NCBI RefSeq assembly: GCF_003473485.1 | Contig: NC_053046.1 | Location: forward strand, 7,760,001-7,824,000 | Length of the DNA: 64,000 nucleotides | Source of the DNA: Medicago truncatula | Taxonomy: Eukaryota > Streptophyta > Magnoliopsida > Fabales > Fabaceae | Direction: 5' to 3' | Shown: positions 46,596-57,775 of the stretch, piece after piece | Numbering within the stretch: position 1 is the first letter of the stretch | How the letters are laid out: each line of letters opens with the position of its first letter | Made by a program: the position numbers and the translations under genes | The notes under the pieces: model-generated | What the model was told of the DNA's origin: nothing | Database searches by the model: none | The model's input: the letters and a program-made list of their open reading frames with translations, nothing else

Positions 46596-48576
46596 TGTCA
46601 TACCCCAAATTTTGACCTAAGGTCCCACTGACACGCGTCTCCGAACTCGGATCAGACTCACATTTCAGTGAAAAATTCGGCAGGGAGGTATTTTGAAATA
46701 CCTCATAAAATTCCGAATCGGGCCCTCTTCTCTCAGTCTAAAATTATTTCCATCTTTTAAATTTTTATTTTAACTTTAGTCTAAATTTAGATTAAATTTC
46801 TTTTATTCCCATTTTAAATTTTCCTTTTTATCCTTTTTAAAAAACCAAAAATATAGACATTATCCTTTTATTATTAATTTTTCTTTTTAATTAAGTTCCA
46901 AAATTGTCCAATGATAAGTCCAACAAAATAGTCCAAATTCAGATAAGCAGTCTCTCATCTCAATCCTTATACACGTTCTGTTCCTTTTTCATCCCAATCC
47001 AAATCCAGTTCATGCCTCATCTGAAACAAATCCAGTAAAAACAGACGCGTTTCCCTTTTTCTCCTCCACAAGCCACTGCTTTTTTGCTCATCAGTAACAA
47101 ACCCTAGCCTCAACCTCACTCTATAAATAGAGACCTGCACAACAAAGAAAAACACGAAAAAAACAGAGGACAGCAGAGCACACGAGAAACAGAGAAAAAG
47201 GTATCGCACAGAACCGCAACACCAACAACACGGCAACACAACAAACACACACGCACAGAACCGCAACACCAACAACACTGCATCGCACAACGACACACAC
47301 GCACAACATCACAGAACCGGCCACAAGAAAGCCGAATCCATTTCTTAAACAAAAGGTATAAATTTCTTTCTTTTTTTTTAGATCTAGGCGTTTGGGTAAA
47401 GGTTTTGGGAACTTGAAGGCTAGAAGTGAACAGAGGGAGGGAAGTAGAAGAGAAAGAGCGAAAAAAATCAAAAAAAGAGGAGCTTTTTAGCTCCGGCGCG
47501 GCGGCGCAGCCGCGATGGCTCGCCGGCCACCGCGCCGGACTTCTCCCGGCCGCCCCATCTCCAACCGGAGAAGAAGAAAGAAGTAGAGAGAGAAGAGAGG
47601 ATTTGAGGGATAAGAGAGAGAAAGACAAATGAAAAATGAAAGGAAAAACCCTACAACCCTTATATATCCCCCAAACCGGGTCAACCCATGACCCGCGACC
47701 CGGTTCGTTTTCCTTAAGCCCAGTTCCTTTTTCTGCTTTCTGCACACCCCTGTTTACTACTGCACCCCACCTTGTGTTTGGACCTTTTTTTTATTTTTTT
47801 CTTATTCCTTTTCGTATTTATTTATTTATTTTTTTAGCATTTTAATTTTCATTGCAGACCTTAGAATGTAAATAGGCTTTTTATGTAATAGTCATAGATT
47901 TTATATTTCTAACTTAGGGTAGCCGCGCTTTTTATTCTTTATGCTCCGTTAGTTCTATCTTATTCCAAATATAACAAAAATCACAAAAACGTTTTCATAA
48001 ACAAACCTTGATCCAAATCAAGTGATCGTCTTTATTTTATTTCTTTCATAAATCAAAATTGCAATCAACTTTAAATCTACTTTAAGTCATTTTCTTTTAA
48101 CAAAAATACAAACCAATTCTTATTTTGCCACTTGGCTTTTCCTTTTAAAACTTTTTTCAAAACTAATAAAAAACACAAAACCAATCAAACGTTGTTTTCT
48201 ACCCCGAACTACGAGGTTTTGATCCTTCACGGGTACGTAGGCAGAGGACACTCGTCCTTCCAAACAATAAAAAATGTAGATAAATTAGGTCTCACTTTAT
48301 TTTCTTTTTCATCACATTAATTCCTTCTTTTCAAAAGCAAGCAAGTTATAGCACATTAAATTAAATAAAACCAAGAGGTTCCCGTAGAGTACTGCGGACA
48401 TAGAGGGTGCTAATACCTTCCCTTTATGTAACTAACCCCCGAACCCTAAATCTTTTCAAATAGGGGTAGTTTGAACTTTTTCCCCTTTTCTCAATAAAAT
48501 TAAATGTTCAGTCGTGAAATAATTAGTGAGTCAAAAGCTAATCAAATAGCCTTGATCTCCAAAAAATGACGCGACA
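46596..48576 (+). repeat. 5' LTR of the gag-only retrotransposon
   Basis: The LTR begins tgtcataccccaaattttg and ends gacgcgaca. A TATA box (ctataaataga) lies at 47121-47131, so transcription likely starts near 47150. A GC-rich island at 47480-47560 encodes nothing on the element's own strand. The minus-strand ORFs at 46967-47747 are shadows repeated exactly in the 3' LTR. Confidence 0.92.
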
Positions 48577-48580
48577 GAAA

Positions 48581-48598
48581 TGGCGACTTCACTGGGGA
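48581..48598 (+). other. putative primer-binding site
   Basis: tggcgacttcactgggga begins four bases after the 5' LTR and starts with TGG, the complement of a tRNA CCA end. The tRNA identity was not determined. Confidence 0.6.
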
Positions 48599-49622
48599 TA
48601 CCCCCTAAAGAGGGTTGAGCCTAACTTGGCCTTATTTAATTCTCTATGCTATAACTTGCTTAAAAAAAAAAAAAAAAAAAAACAAAAAGATGGAAATAGT
48701 TGTACATATCTTCTCTTTTCTTTCTCCTCTTTTCTTCTTAAATATGAGTGGTGAGATAAAGCCCTACACCCGGGTTTGAGAGAAACATAAGATAGGACGG
48801 TGGTATAACCAAAGTGCCTTTCCGAGAGTCAAGTCTCGTGTTTAGGTTCATGTGGTATAACCCCACTCAATGGAGGGATCTTGAAAGTAATTTGTGTTGG
48901 CATGAATAGTCGTGTTGGCATTATATTTTCAAGTGACCGTCGAAGTTGAGAACCTTTAGTTACCCTTAACCCATCTTAGCCTTTTAGGACGTAGTGCGGT
49001 GGCTAATCAAGAGTAGTCTTGATTTAGTTGATACGCGATACTACACTCAAATGAAACTTTCCTACGGATATTATTGGATCAAGAGTAGTCTTGTAACCTG
49101 ATAACATTCGGAGGTAGTTAATGACTTTGGGAACTGGATAGAACCCGTGATACAGGTACAAATAAAACCATAGTCCTTACCAAATGGGGGTTATTACCTT
49201 TAAACTCCAACATGATGAGCTTAACCTATGCATAATCATGCATACATGCATTCATCCATAAAAAAAACTTTTTTTTCTCATCAAAATATCGAAGGACTTA
49301 GATAAGTTTTCGTAAACATCAAAGATATGGTCCTTGTAAGAAGGAATACCAGGAAACCCAAAACTTCAAAAAAGCTTTAGCTTTTGTTAAGAACTTTTTC
49401 CTTGGTTTCGTTCTTACTTTTGAAAGGGAACCAATTGCAACGTCTTTACAATTTTTAAATAAAACAATGTTCCTTATCAAGTTTACAATTACTTTGACAA
49501 GTCCTTCAAAAAAAAGAAACGTGTCTGTTTTTGCATAAGCATGCATCATTCGCATTCATAGTTTCAAGTCAGAGTCTTACATTGTGTCTTTTCTACTAAA
49601 GGTCAGTCCATCTCAAAGAGTC

Positions 49623-50765
49623 ATGGCATCCTCGTCTGAAACTCACTCGCAATTACAACACTCGAACAATCATGAAGAAAGGATGAAGTTTCTCAAACAA
49701 GAAAATCAATTGCTCCGTGAGGAGGTGGCAGTCATGCGAACTAAGATGGATGAAATGACTGAATTGATGAAAGCATTAACGGCTGCACATAATCAACCAC
49801 CGCCTCCTCCTCCTCCTATTAGCACTCAAGCCGAAGCAACTGTCTCTATTTTTCCTGAATGGACGATACCTGTTAGTACTTCCCCAAATTCTAGGCCAGA
49901 AGATCGTCCTTGGAGTGTCCCTATTTGTCTCAGTGAAGTATTCCGCCCTATTGCTTCTGAAACTCAGATGCCTACTCATCAATATGCAGCTCATGTTCCT
50001 CCGCTTCCTGTAAGAGCTCCTCCAGTTGTCATGACTTATTCAACACCTATGATGCATACCATTCCACAAAATGAAGAACCCATCTTCCATTCAGGGAACA
50101 TGGAGCCCGATGATAGAATGAATGACTTACGGGAAAAATATGATGAAATGCATCGAGAAATGAGGGCTCTCCGTGGGAAAGAAAAATTTGGAAAGACCGC
50201 TTATGATCTCTGTTTGGTGCCGAATGTCCAGATACCTCACAAGTTCAAGATCCCAGATTTTGAGAAGTATAAAGGGAACTCCTGCCCCGAGGAACATTTG
50301 AAAATGTATGTAAGAAGGATGTATGCATATGCTCGAGACGATCAGGTCCTCATTTGCTACTTTCAAGAAAGTCTGGCTGGTCCCGCCTCAAAATGGTACA
50401 CGAACCTAGAGAAAACGAGAATCCAAACTTTTCGTGATCTATGTGAAGCTTTTGTGGAGCAATACAGTTATAACATGGATATGGCGCCGGACCGAAGTGA
50501 TCTTCAGGCTATGACTCAAGAGAGCAAGGAAACGTTCAAGGAGTATGCCCAGCGATGGAGGGATACCGCTGCCCAAGTCAGCCCGCGTGTAGAAGAGAAA
50601 GAAATGACCAAGCTCTTCTTAAAAACTCTCAATCAGTTCTACTACAAGAAGATGGTCGGAAGCACGCCCAAGAACTTTGCTGAGATGGTTGGTATGGGTG
50701 TACAATTGGAAGAAGGAGTCCGAGAAGGACGATTGGTCAACAATACCCAAGAAATTGCCGACTAG
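49623..50765 (+). CDS. retrotransposon gag protein (380 aa)
   Basis: The ATG at 49623 opens an intact frame; an acceptor-like 'ttttctactaaag' lies just before it, after a ~1-kb leader. The N-terminal 45 residues form a coiled coil (L-K-Q-E-N-Q-L-L-R-E-E-V), followed by a poly-proline tract and a flexible region. The capsid-like gag core begins around F-K-I-P-D-F-E-K-Y and contains A-G-P-A-S-K-W-Y and F-K-E-Y-A-Q-R-W-R. It would form the particle shell. Just past the stop (50766-50905) the DNA still encodes traces of the gag tail and linker (G-H-D-V-E-H-C-F and I-D-D-N-V-L-H-F), after which pol is absent. The deletion of pol is therefore downstream of gag. Confidence 0.88.
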   Translation: MASSSETHSQLQHSNNHEERMKFLKQENQLLREEVAVMRTKMDEMTELMKALTAAHNQPPPPPPPISTQAEATVSIFPEWTIPVSTSPNSRPEDRPWSVPICLSEVFRPIASETQMPTHQYAAHVPPLPVRAPPVVMTYSTPMMHTIPQNEEPIFHSGNMEPDDRMNDLREKYDEMHREMRALRGKEKFGKTAYDLCLVPNVQIPHKFKIPDFEKYKGNSCPEEHLKMYVRRMYAYARDDQVLICYFQESLAGPASKWYTNLEKTRIQTFRDLCEAFVEQYSYNMDMAPDRSDLQAMTQESKETFKEYAQRWRDTAAQVSPRVEEKEMTKLFLKTLNQFYYKKMVGSTPKNFAEMVGMGVQLEEGVREGRLVNNTQEIAD

Positions 50766-53149
50766 GTGGAGACAGGATCTCTCTTGCACCTTCCATCAAG
50801 GGGCACAAGGTCATGACGTTGAGCACTGTTTCTCCTAGGAAATTGAAGTCCAGAAGCTGATCGACGACAATGTGTTGCATTTCGAGAAATTGGATCCGAG
50901 TGTGTAACTGCAATTGGGTTGATGTTTATGTCTTCTCCTGCTACTCGATTTGTCTCTAGTGATATGTTTGTTTGTTTACTACCTCTTCAAAAAAACATCC
51001 TTTCGTCCCGCCCGAGATGAAAGTGAACTGGTGTAGGGCTTTTTACTTTAAGAAATTGTCATCATTAAAAAGGTCGTTTTGATCCCGCCTTTGTTTTCAC
51101 TTTGTGCTTCTTCTTGGAAAATGGTAATACAAAAAAAACCAAAAAAATTCTTCTTTAATCATTCTCAAGTATCTGCATAATCATAACTTATACTTACTTG
51201 TCAAAATCAACAATAAATCATGCATTAATAAACCCGTTGAACACATTTACCATGTACTCTCTTCCAACTTTGAGTTCCTTGTATCCGAAGCTGAAAGAGA
51301 CATGAATGAAGAGACTCATGACAAGATCTCTCGCCTACTGGGGCATCTAGCCATCAAAGCTACCAAACAAAAATCATGAAGATAATCCAGAAGATGGCAC
51401 TCACTTGCAAAGACTAGTTCGAGGTGCTACCATTCGCTTTGCTCGGATATCGTGCTTCAGTACACATTTCAACAGGGGCATTCCCCCTCTTTCCCTCAAG
51501 TATACAACAGGGAGGTGATGCTTCCCGCACGATCAAAGTCCCAACAATAGGAGTTATGTCAAAGTCCAAGCTTAAACAAACTTAAAATGCATGACGACCT
51601 TGTACAATCATGTCAAAAAAAGTTTGAAAACAAACTTCCAACAAGAAGGTTCGTCCCCGTGAAATTCAAGAATGAAACTTTGTGCTCAAAAGGATACTAT
51701 ATTTCCAATCAGACTCCAGGGGCAAGTGGACGCCTAACTATGAAGGATCGCGTGCAATAACTTCTCCAACCATGGATGACAAACTCGCACTTCCTATGAA
51801 TGCCGGTGCGGTCAAGAAATACTTTGTCAAAAAATAATAAAGCTCGATAAGTCGCAAACCTTAAAGTACGGCTTAGGCAAAAATGAGCGTCTCGGTGGAC
51901 TGAAAACCCAAAAGGGCGGTCCAAGCAAAAGTTAGAGACATGAACAAAAATGGTTATCCTGATAGATTGAAAACCCCAAAGGGCGATCTATGCAAAAGTT
52001 AAGGATCAAAAAGACAAAGTAACTGCATCCGGTCAAGCACAATCCACTTGGGGCATCCAGCTATCAAAAGACCTCCGACTCGAAGCATCTGCAGATCAAA
52101 GACTCGGAACAGGGGCATTCAAAGTTGTTAGGGAGAATAATGGTTACTGTGTTCAATGTACCCTCCCCATTACATTTACCATTTTTCCAAAATTTTCAAA
52201 AATCCGTGGAGCCATGCCCTTGGCAGGTCACCACTCAATTCATCAAACTTGAGCCTGTGCCCATTTATTTGGAACTCTCATTTATTCTATTTGCATAATT
52301 TCTTCTTAAAGCAAAAAAATTTTCAAATACAAAACTTTTTTTACATCGCTTGAAAAGTGTGAACAACAAACACATTCTCTTTGAACTCGTGAGTAGGTGA
52401 AGTATACATCAGCATCCGCCTCGATAACGGTTACACTCCGGAAGAGAAACATGACTAAGTACTATGGAGAGGTCCTATACTTTGAACAAAATGCTGTCAC
52501 AGTCAAAAAATACAAAAAATAATACAAAGAAGCTCGCTAAGTTGAAAACCTGAAAAGGCGACTTAGGCAACAGAGAGCGTCCCGGTGGACTGAAAACCCG
52601 AAAGGGCGGTCCAGGCAAAAATTAGGGGCAAATACAAAAAATATTCCCGGTGGACTGAAAACCCGAAAGGGCGGTCCAGGCAAAAATTAGGGATTTTTCA
52701 ATAAAACAAAAGGCATGACTGCTGAAGCATACCAATGGAAGGACACTCTGTGCCGGTTTACAAATGGCGACTTCTTCCAGACTTCTTTCATCAACAATGG
52801 GCTCACCCCCCAGGAGGCATCAGTGGCTACCTAGTGCCAGGTTCTTACACCATCAACGGCTCGATTTGCTCACAATAATACCATCTCCAAGGAGGGTTGC
52901 CGAGTGTTTGTAATGCAATGTCGGTCCGACTCCCATCTTACCTGTCTTGTCTCGGTTCATCGACTCACGTGTCATGTACATTCATATATCCATACATTCA
53001 TAGAATCATGCATTCACCAATATTTTCACATAATCATACGTTTATGCGTACACGACATATGCATAACATCAATTCACACATAATTGCATCAGTCAAAGCT
53101 TACCATTGTGTCAAGCCGCAAGTTTCTACAAATGAGCGTCTTCCATTTC

Positions 53150-53700
53150 AAATTTCAAATTCAAAAGTGCCATCCCCGGCGTAAAGCCGTGCTAGTTATG
53201 TCACTAATCAATGTCAATTTCAATTTCAAATTCAAAAGTGTCATCCCCGGCGTAAAGCCGTGCTAGTTATGTCACTAATCAATGTCAATTTCAACTTCAA
53301 ATTCAAAAGTGTCATCCCCGGCGTAAAGCCGTGCTAGTTATGTCACTAATCAATGTCAATTTCAATTTCAAATTCAAAAGTGTCATCCCCGGCGTAAAGC
53401 CGTGCTAGTTATGTCACTAATCAATGTCAATTTCAACTTCAAATTCAAAAGTGTCATCCCCGGCGTAAAGCCGTGCTAGTTATGTCACTAATCAATGTCA
53501 ATTTCAATTTCAAATTTCAAAGGTGTCATGCCCGGCGAAAAACCGTGCTAAGTCATGTCACTAATCAATGTCAATTTCAACTTTAGTCTCGAAGTGTCAT
53601 CCCCGGCGGAAAGCCGTACTAGTCACGACGCTAGTTAATCTCGATGTCAACTTCAAACTCCAGGTATCATCCCCAGCGTAGCTGTTCTAGAGATGTCACC
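53150..53700 (+). repeat. 71-bp tandem repeat in the retrotransposon 3' region
   Basis: The word catccccggcgtaaagccg recurs at 53171, 53242, 53313, 53384 and 53455 with an exact 71-bp period, then in diverged forms at about 53528, 53601 and 53669. Each unit also holds 'ctagttatgtcactaatcaa'. ccggc..gccg can form a small hairpin. Confidence 0.92.
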
Positions 53701-53711
53701 AATCCAAACCT

Positions 53712-54090
53712 TTCAAGCGACCGATTCCAACAAACGAATAGCCTATGTCAATGTTTTTTACCTTTCGAGCGACTAGTTCCAACAAACGAACAACTCATGA
53801 CAATCTTTTATCTTTATGCCCAGCGACCGATTCCAACAAACGAATAGCCTATGTCAATGTTTTTTTTACCTTTCGAGCGACTAGTTCAAACAAACGAACA
53901 ACTCATGTCAATCTTTTATCTTTATGCCCAGCGACCGATTCCAACAAACGAATAGCCAATGTTTTTTTACCTTTCGAGCGACCAGTTCCAACAAACGAAC
54001 AACTCATGTCAATCTCTTATCTTTATGACCAGCGACCAGTTCCAACTAACGAACAGCCTGCAACAAGTGGCCAATTTCAACCAACAAATA
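53712..54090 (+). repeat. ~105-bp tandem repeat in the retrotransposon 3' region
   Basis: Units start with agcgaccgattccaacaaac at about 53718, 53821 and 53930 and include the related half-unit 'gcgactagttccaacaaacg'. About three and a half units are present. The ORFs at 53644-54188 translate this repeat and are not genes. Confidence 0.88.
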
Positions 54091-54430
54091 ACTTGTATCC
54101 TTCTATTATTTCATTTTCAAAACCAAGTCCACAAATGAACATTGGAGTCCGAACCATTGCACTTTGTTTCGAGATATCGAGACGATGAGGAACAACCATT
54201 TTCCCCAGTGAAACCAGATTCCCCAGTAAAGTCGGATCCCTTTCTCTGAAGAATTTGGGTATCCCAGTGTCCTTTCATTCCAGTCGAGCCGTCTTTGTCA
54301 TCATGCATTCATAATTAAATCATGAGCATTCATAAACATCTTAGGTCAAAATTGGTGCACTTCTTGTATTTAAGTCTCTTCGGCTCGTCGAGTCAAAGAT
54401 TTTACCTTCGAATCTCTGAGCGAAGAAACT

Positions 54431-54444
54431 TAAATAGGGGCATC
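54431..54444 (+). other. putative polypurine tract
   Basis: taaataggggcatc directly precedes the 3' LTR, where the plus-strand primer of LTR elements lies. The last four bases are not purine-only, so the exact priming point is uncertain. Confidence 0.45.
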
Positions 54445-56426
54445 TGTCATACCCCAAATTTTGACCTAAGGTCCCACTGACACGCGTCTCCGAACTCGGA
54501 TCAGACTCACATTTCAGTGAAAAATTCGGCAGGGAGGTATTTTGAAATACCTCATAAAATTCCGAATCGGGCCCTCTTCTCTCAGTCTAAAATTATTTCC
54601 ATCTTTTAAATTTTTATTTTAACTTTAGTCTAAATTTAGATTAAATTTCTTTTATTCCCATTTTAAATTTTCCTTTTTATCCTTTTTAAAAAACCAAAAA
54701 TATAGACATTATCCTTTTATTATTAATTTTTCTTTTTAATTAAGTCCCAAAATTGTCCAATGATAAGTCCAACAAAATAGTCCAAATTCAGATAAGCAGT
54801 CTCTCATCTCAATCCTTATACACGTTCTGTTCCTTTTTCATCCCAATCCAAATCCAGTTCACGCATCATCTGAAACAAATCCAGTAAAAACAGACGCGTT
54901 TCCCTTTTTCTCCTCCACAAGCCACTGCTTTTTTGCTCATCAGTAACAAACCCTAGCCTCAACCTCACTCTATAAATAGAGACCTGCACAACAAAGAAAA
55001 ACACGAAAAAAACAGAGGATAGCAGAGCACACGAGAAACAGAGAAAAAGGTATCGCACAGAACCGCAACACCAACAACACGGCAACACAACAAACACACA
55101 CGCACAGAACCGCAACACCAACAACACTGCATCGCACAACGACACACACGCACAACATCACAGAACCGGCCACAAGAAAGCCGAATCCATTTCTTAAACA
55201 AAAGGTATAAATTTCTTTCTTTTTTTTTAGATCTAGGCGTTTGGGTAAAGGTTTTGGGAACTTGAAGGCTAGAAGTGAACAGAGGGAGGGAAGTAGAAGA
55301 GAAAGAGCGAAAAAAATCAAAAAAAGAGGAGCTTTTTAGCTCCGGCGCGGCGGCGCAGCCGCGATGGCTCGCCGGCCACCGCGCCGGACTTCTCCCGGCC
55401 GCCCCATCTCCAACCGGAGAAGAAGAAAGAAGTAGAGAGAGAAGAGAGGATTTGAGGGATAAGAGAGAGAAAGACAAATGAAAAATGAAAGGAAAAACCC
55501 TACAACCCTTATATATCCCCCAAACCGGGTCAACCCATGACCCGCGACCCGGTTCGTTTTCCTTAAGCCCAGTTCCTTTTTCTGCTTTCTGCACACCCCT
55601 GTTTACTACTGCACCCCACCTTGTGTTTGGACCTTTTTTTTATTTTTTTCTTATTCCTTTTCGTATTTATTTATTTATTTTTTTTAGCATTTTAATTTTC
55701 ATTGCAGACCTTAGAATGTAAATAGGCTTTTTATGTAATAGTCATAGATTTTATATTTCTAACTTAGGGTAGCCGCGCTTTTTATTCTTTATGCTCCGTT
55801 AGTTCTATCTTATTCCAAATATAACAAAAATCACAAAAACGTTTTCATAAACAAACCTTGATCCAAATCAAGTGATCGTCTTTATTTTATTTCTTTCATA
55901 AATCAAAATTGCAATCAACTTTAAATCTACTTTAAGTCATTTTCTTTTAACAAAAATACAAACCAATTCTTATTTTGCCACTTGGCTTTTCCTTTTAAAA
56001 CTTTTTTCAAAACTAATAAAAAACACAAAACCAATCAAACGTTGTTTTCTACCCCGAACTACGAGGTTTTGATCCTTCACGGGTACGTAGGCAGAGGACA
56101 CTTGTCCTTCCAAACAATAAAAAATGTAGATAAATTAGGTCTCACTTTATTTTCTTTTTCATCACATTAATTCCTTCTTTTCAAAAGCAAGCAAGTTATA
56201 GCACATTAAATTAAATAAAACCAAGAGGTTCCCGTAGAGTACTGCGGACATAGAGGGTGCTAATACCTTCCCTTTATGTAACTAACCCCCGAACCCTAAA
56301 TCTTTTCAAATAGGGGTAGTTTGAACTTTTTCCCCTTTTCTCAATAAAATTAAATGTTCAGTCGTGAAATAATTAGTGAGTCAAAAGCTAATCAAATAGC
56401 CTTGATCTCCAAAAAATGACGCGACA
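54445..56426 (+). repeat. 3' LTR of the gag-only retrotransposon
   Basis: It is nearly identical to the 5' LTR over its whole length. Differences I could see by eye are at the equivalents of 46895 (t/c), 47013 and 47016 (cc/ac context), 47169 (c/t), one extra T near 55680, and 48252 (c/t). Confidence 0.92.
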
Positions 56427-56431
56427 CACTT

Positions 56432-56551
56432 ATTCTATTAAATAATAAAAATAATCATTTAATAAAATACACCACAACATAAAATCAACATAAATCATAT
56501 AAAAGACCCTAAATTAATTAAAAATAATTAAATAACAACTAGGGCGTTACA
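56432..56551 (-). mobile_element. solo LTR A, right part
   Basis: It continues the interrupted LTR (see 44562-46595). Read on the minus strand it begins tgtaacgccctagttgttat and aligns with the beginning of LTR B at 32664. Confidence 0.8.
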
Positions 56552-57094
56552 AATACACTAGTAAACATTAAAGCATGCTCCTCTAAAAGCCTCGTATTTA
56601 GTTATTTTCAATGAAAATTTAATAGACTTCGATTTTTTTCAATGAATATTTCGTTAAACTATTTTGACTTCTAAATTTTTTTTTTATCAATTATGAATTA
56701 TCCGTTCTAAACTTACTTATCAATTTTTTTATCCAACATAGTCATATACTAGAGAATTGATGTTGACACATTGCATTAGGCTGAGGCACACGAGTAATTT
56801 ACGTTTTTGCCCCCTTGGCAGTTATCTGCCGAGTAATTCAAAAACCGGCTGCATTTCCAAGCTATTTTTCGGCCAGTTTTTACCTGTAATTAAACCAGAG
56901 CATTTCCAAAGGCAATATAAATCATACAACATTGAAACTCGGTTATAAACAAGAAAAATACAATATCTTTTATAATTGTCCATAATTAAATCAAACCGAC
57001 ATTTGGTTCAAATTACACAAACGTTTGAAATTCATCAAAACGTTACAAAGTGTCCATAATTAAACAACTCATTACACATCATTAAATTAAATCC

Positions 57095-57439
57095 CTACTT
57101 ACATTCAACGCAATTGCATATGGAACGAACATACATATATAATATATTATCTTCCACCATATTCCGAAACATAAATCCGACGTCGCTATCGTCGCGAATA
57201 AGCCAAAGCATATAGCTTGCCGTTTTCCATGCGTATTCGTCTCTATCTTCTTCTAGGTCTATGCATGGCATTTGACCAAACAAGTGACGTGTATATTGAT
57301 TTTCACCAAGATGCTCAAAATAAGTGTTAAGTTGTGCCTTCAAATCATCAAGAGAGTCCGTCGACGTTATCATAACATTAACCGTCTTTTTAAAAGCAGA
57401 GTACCTAACACGACCTTCAATTTTTGCAACCTCGGACAT
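57095..57439 (-). CDS. small intact ORF of MULE 2 (114 aa)
   Basis: The ATG at 57439 starts a frame free of stops. The sequence begins M-S-E-V-A-K-I-E-G-R-V-R-Y and has a C-terminal half (D-S-D-V-G-F-M-F-R-N-M-V) reminiscent of the N-terminal domain of plant MuDR-type transposases. That similarity is weak and judged by eye. It lies downstream of the OTU domain in the same orientation, in the position where a second Mutator gene would be. The function is unknown. Unlike the transposase ORF beside it, it carries no lesion. Confidence 0.5.
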   Translation of the reverse strand: MSEVAKIEGRVRYSAFKKTVNVMITSTDSLDDLKAQLNTYFEHLGENQYTRHLFGQMPCIDLEEDRDEYAWKTASYMLWLIRDDSDVGFMFRNMVEDNILYMYVRSICNCVECK

Positions 57440-57775
57440 TTCTCACTTGACAAAAGCTTTAAGAAAAGAATCATAGATTAGAACAAAATTAAATGAAATG
57501 TAATAACGAATAAATCAAGTGCGTAAACATTAATAACGAATAAATAAGTATTGCACTAGTTTCACCACATAAAAGTCGTATTATCATATATATCAATATA
57601 AATTATATAATGTTAATTATATATTGGCCACAAAAAATTGGCGTTACAATTTCGACCCCAAAATATACGTCGGTGTAATTTCTACCCAAAAAAAGGACTA
57701 ACACCGACAAAAAAATCACTCATTAAAGACCAAGTGATTGGAGAAGATCAAGTGACATAGAATCTTCCTCATCTT

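Larger units (their letters stand above)
50906..54430 (+). other. non-coding 3' internal region replacing pol
   Basis: No polymerase or integrase motif is found in any frame. Repeated hairpin-like words 'ggactgaaaacccgaaaggg' with 'cggtccaggcaaaaatta' occur at about 51892, 52563 and 52645, with diverged forms at 51960 and 52530. Two further tandem arrays follow at 53150 and 53710. Confidence 0.7.
46596..56426 (+). mobile_element. young gag-only LTR retrotransposon, Ogre/Tat-like gypsy (9.8 kb)
   Basis: It is complete, with LTRs 46596-48576 (1981 bp) and 54445-56426 (1982 bp), a perfect target duplication CACTT (46591-46595 and 56427-56431), a primer-binding-like site after the 5' LTR, and a purine-rich tract before the 3' LTR. 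The only protein is a gag. Protease, reverse transcriptase, RNase H and integrase are missing, so movement would need proteins from another element. By eye the two LTRs differ by about five substitutions and one 1-bp indel. The ~3.7 kb after gag holds tandem repeats. The assignment to the Ogre/Tat lineage rests on gag style, long leader and 3' repeats, and is an inference. Confidence 0.9.

Noticed and set aside
46967..47747. Minus-strand ORFs of 86-209 aa in the 5' LTR, repeated at 54816-55596
   Set aside because: They are exactly duplicated in the 3' LTR, lie antisense to the element's transcript, and contain only low-complexity Cys/Ser/Phe-rich translation.
53644..54188. 67- and 147-aa ORFs with repeated S-N-K-R-T/A units
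   Set aside because: They translate the ~105-bp tandem repeat in the retrotransposon's non-coding 3' region; the reading frame changes between units.
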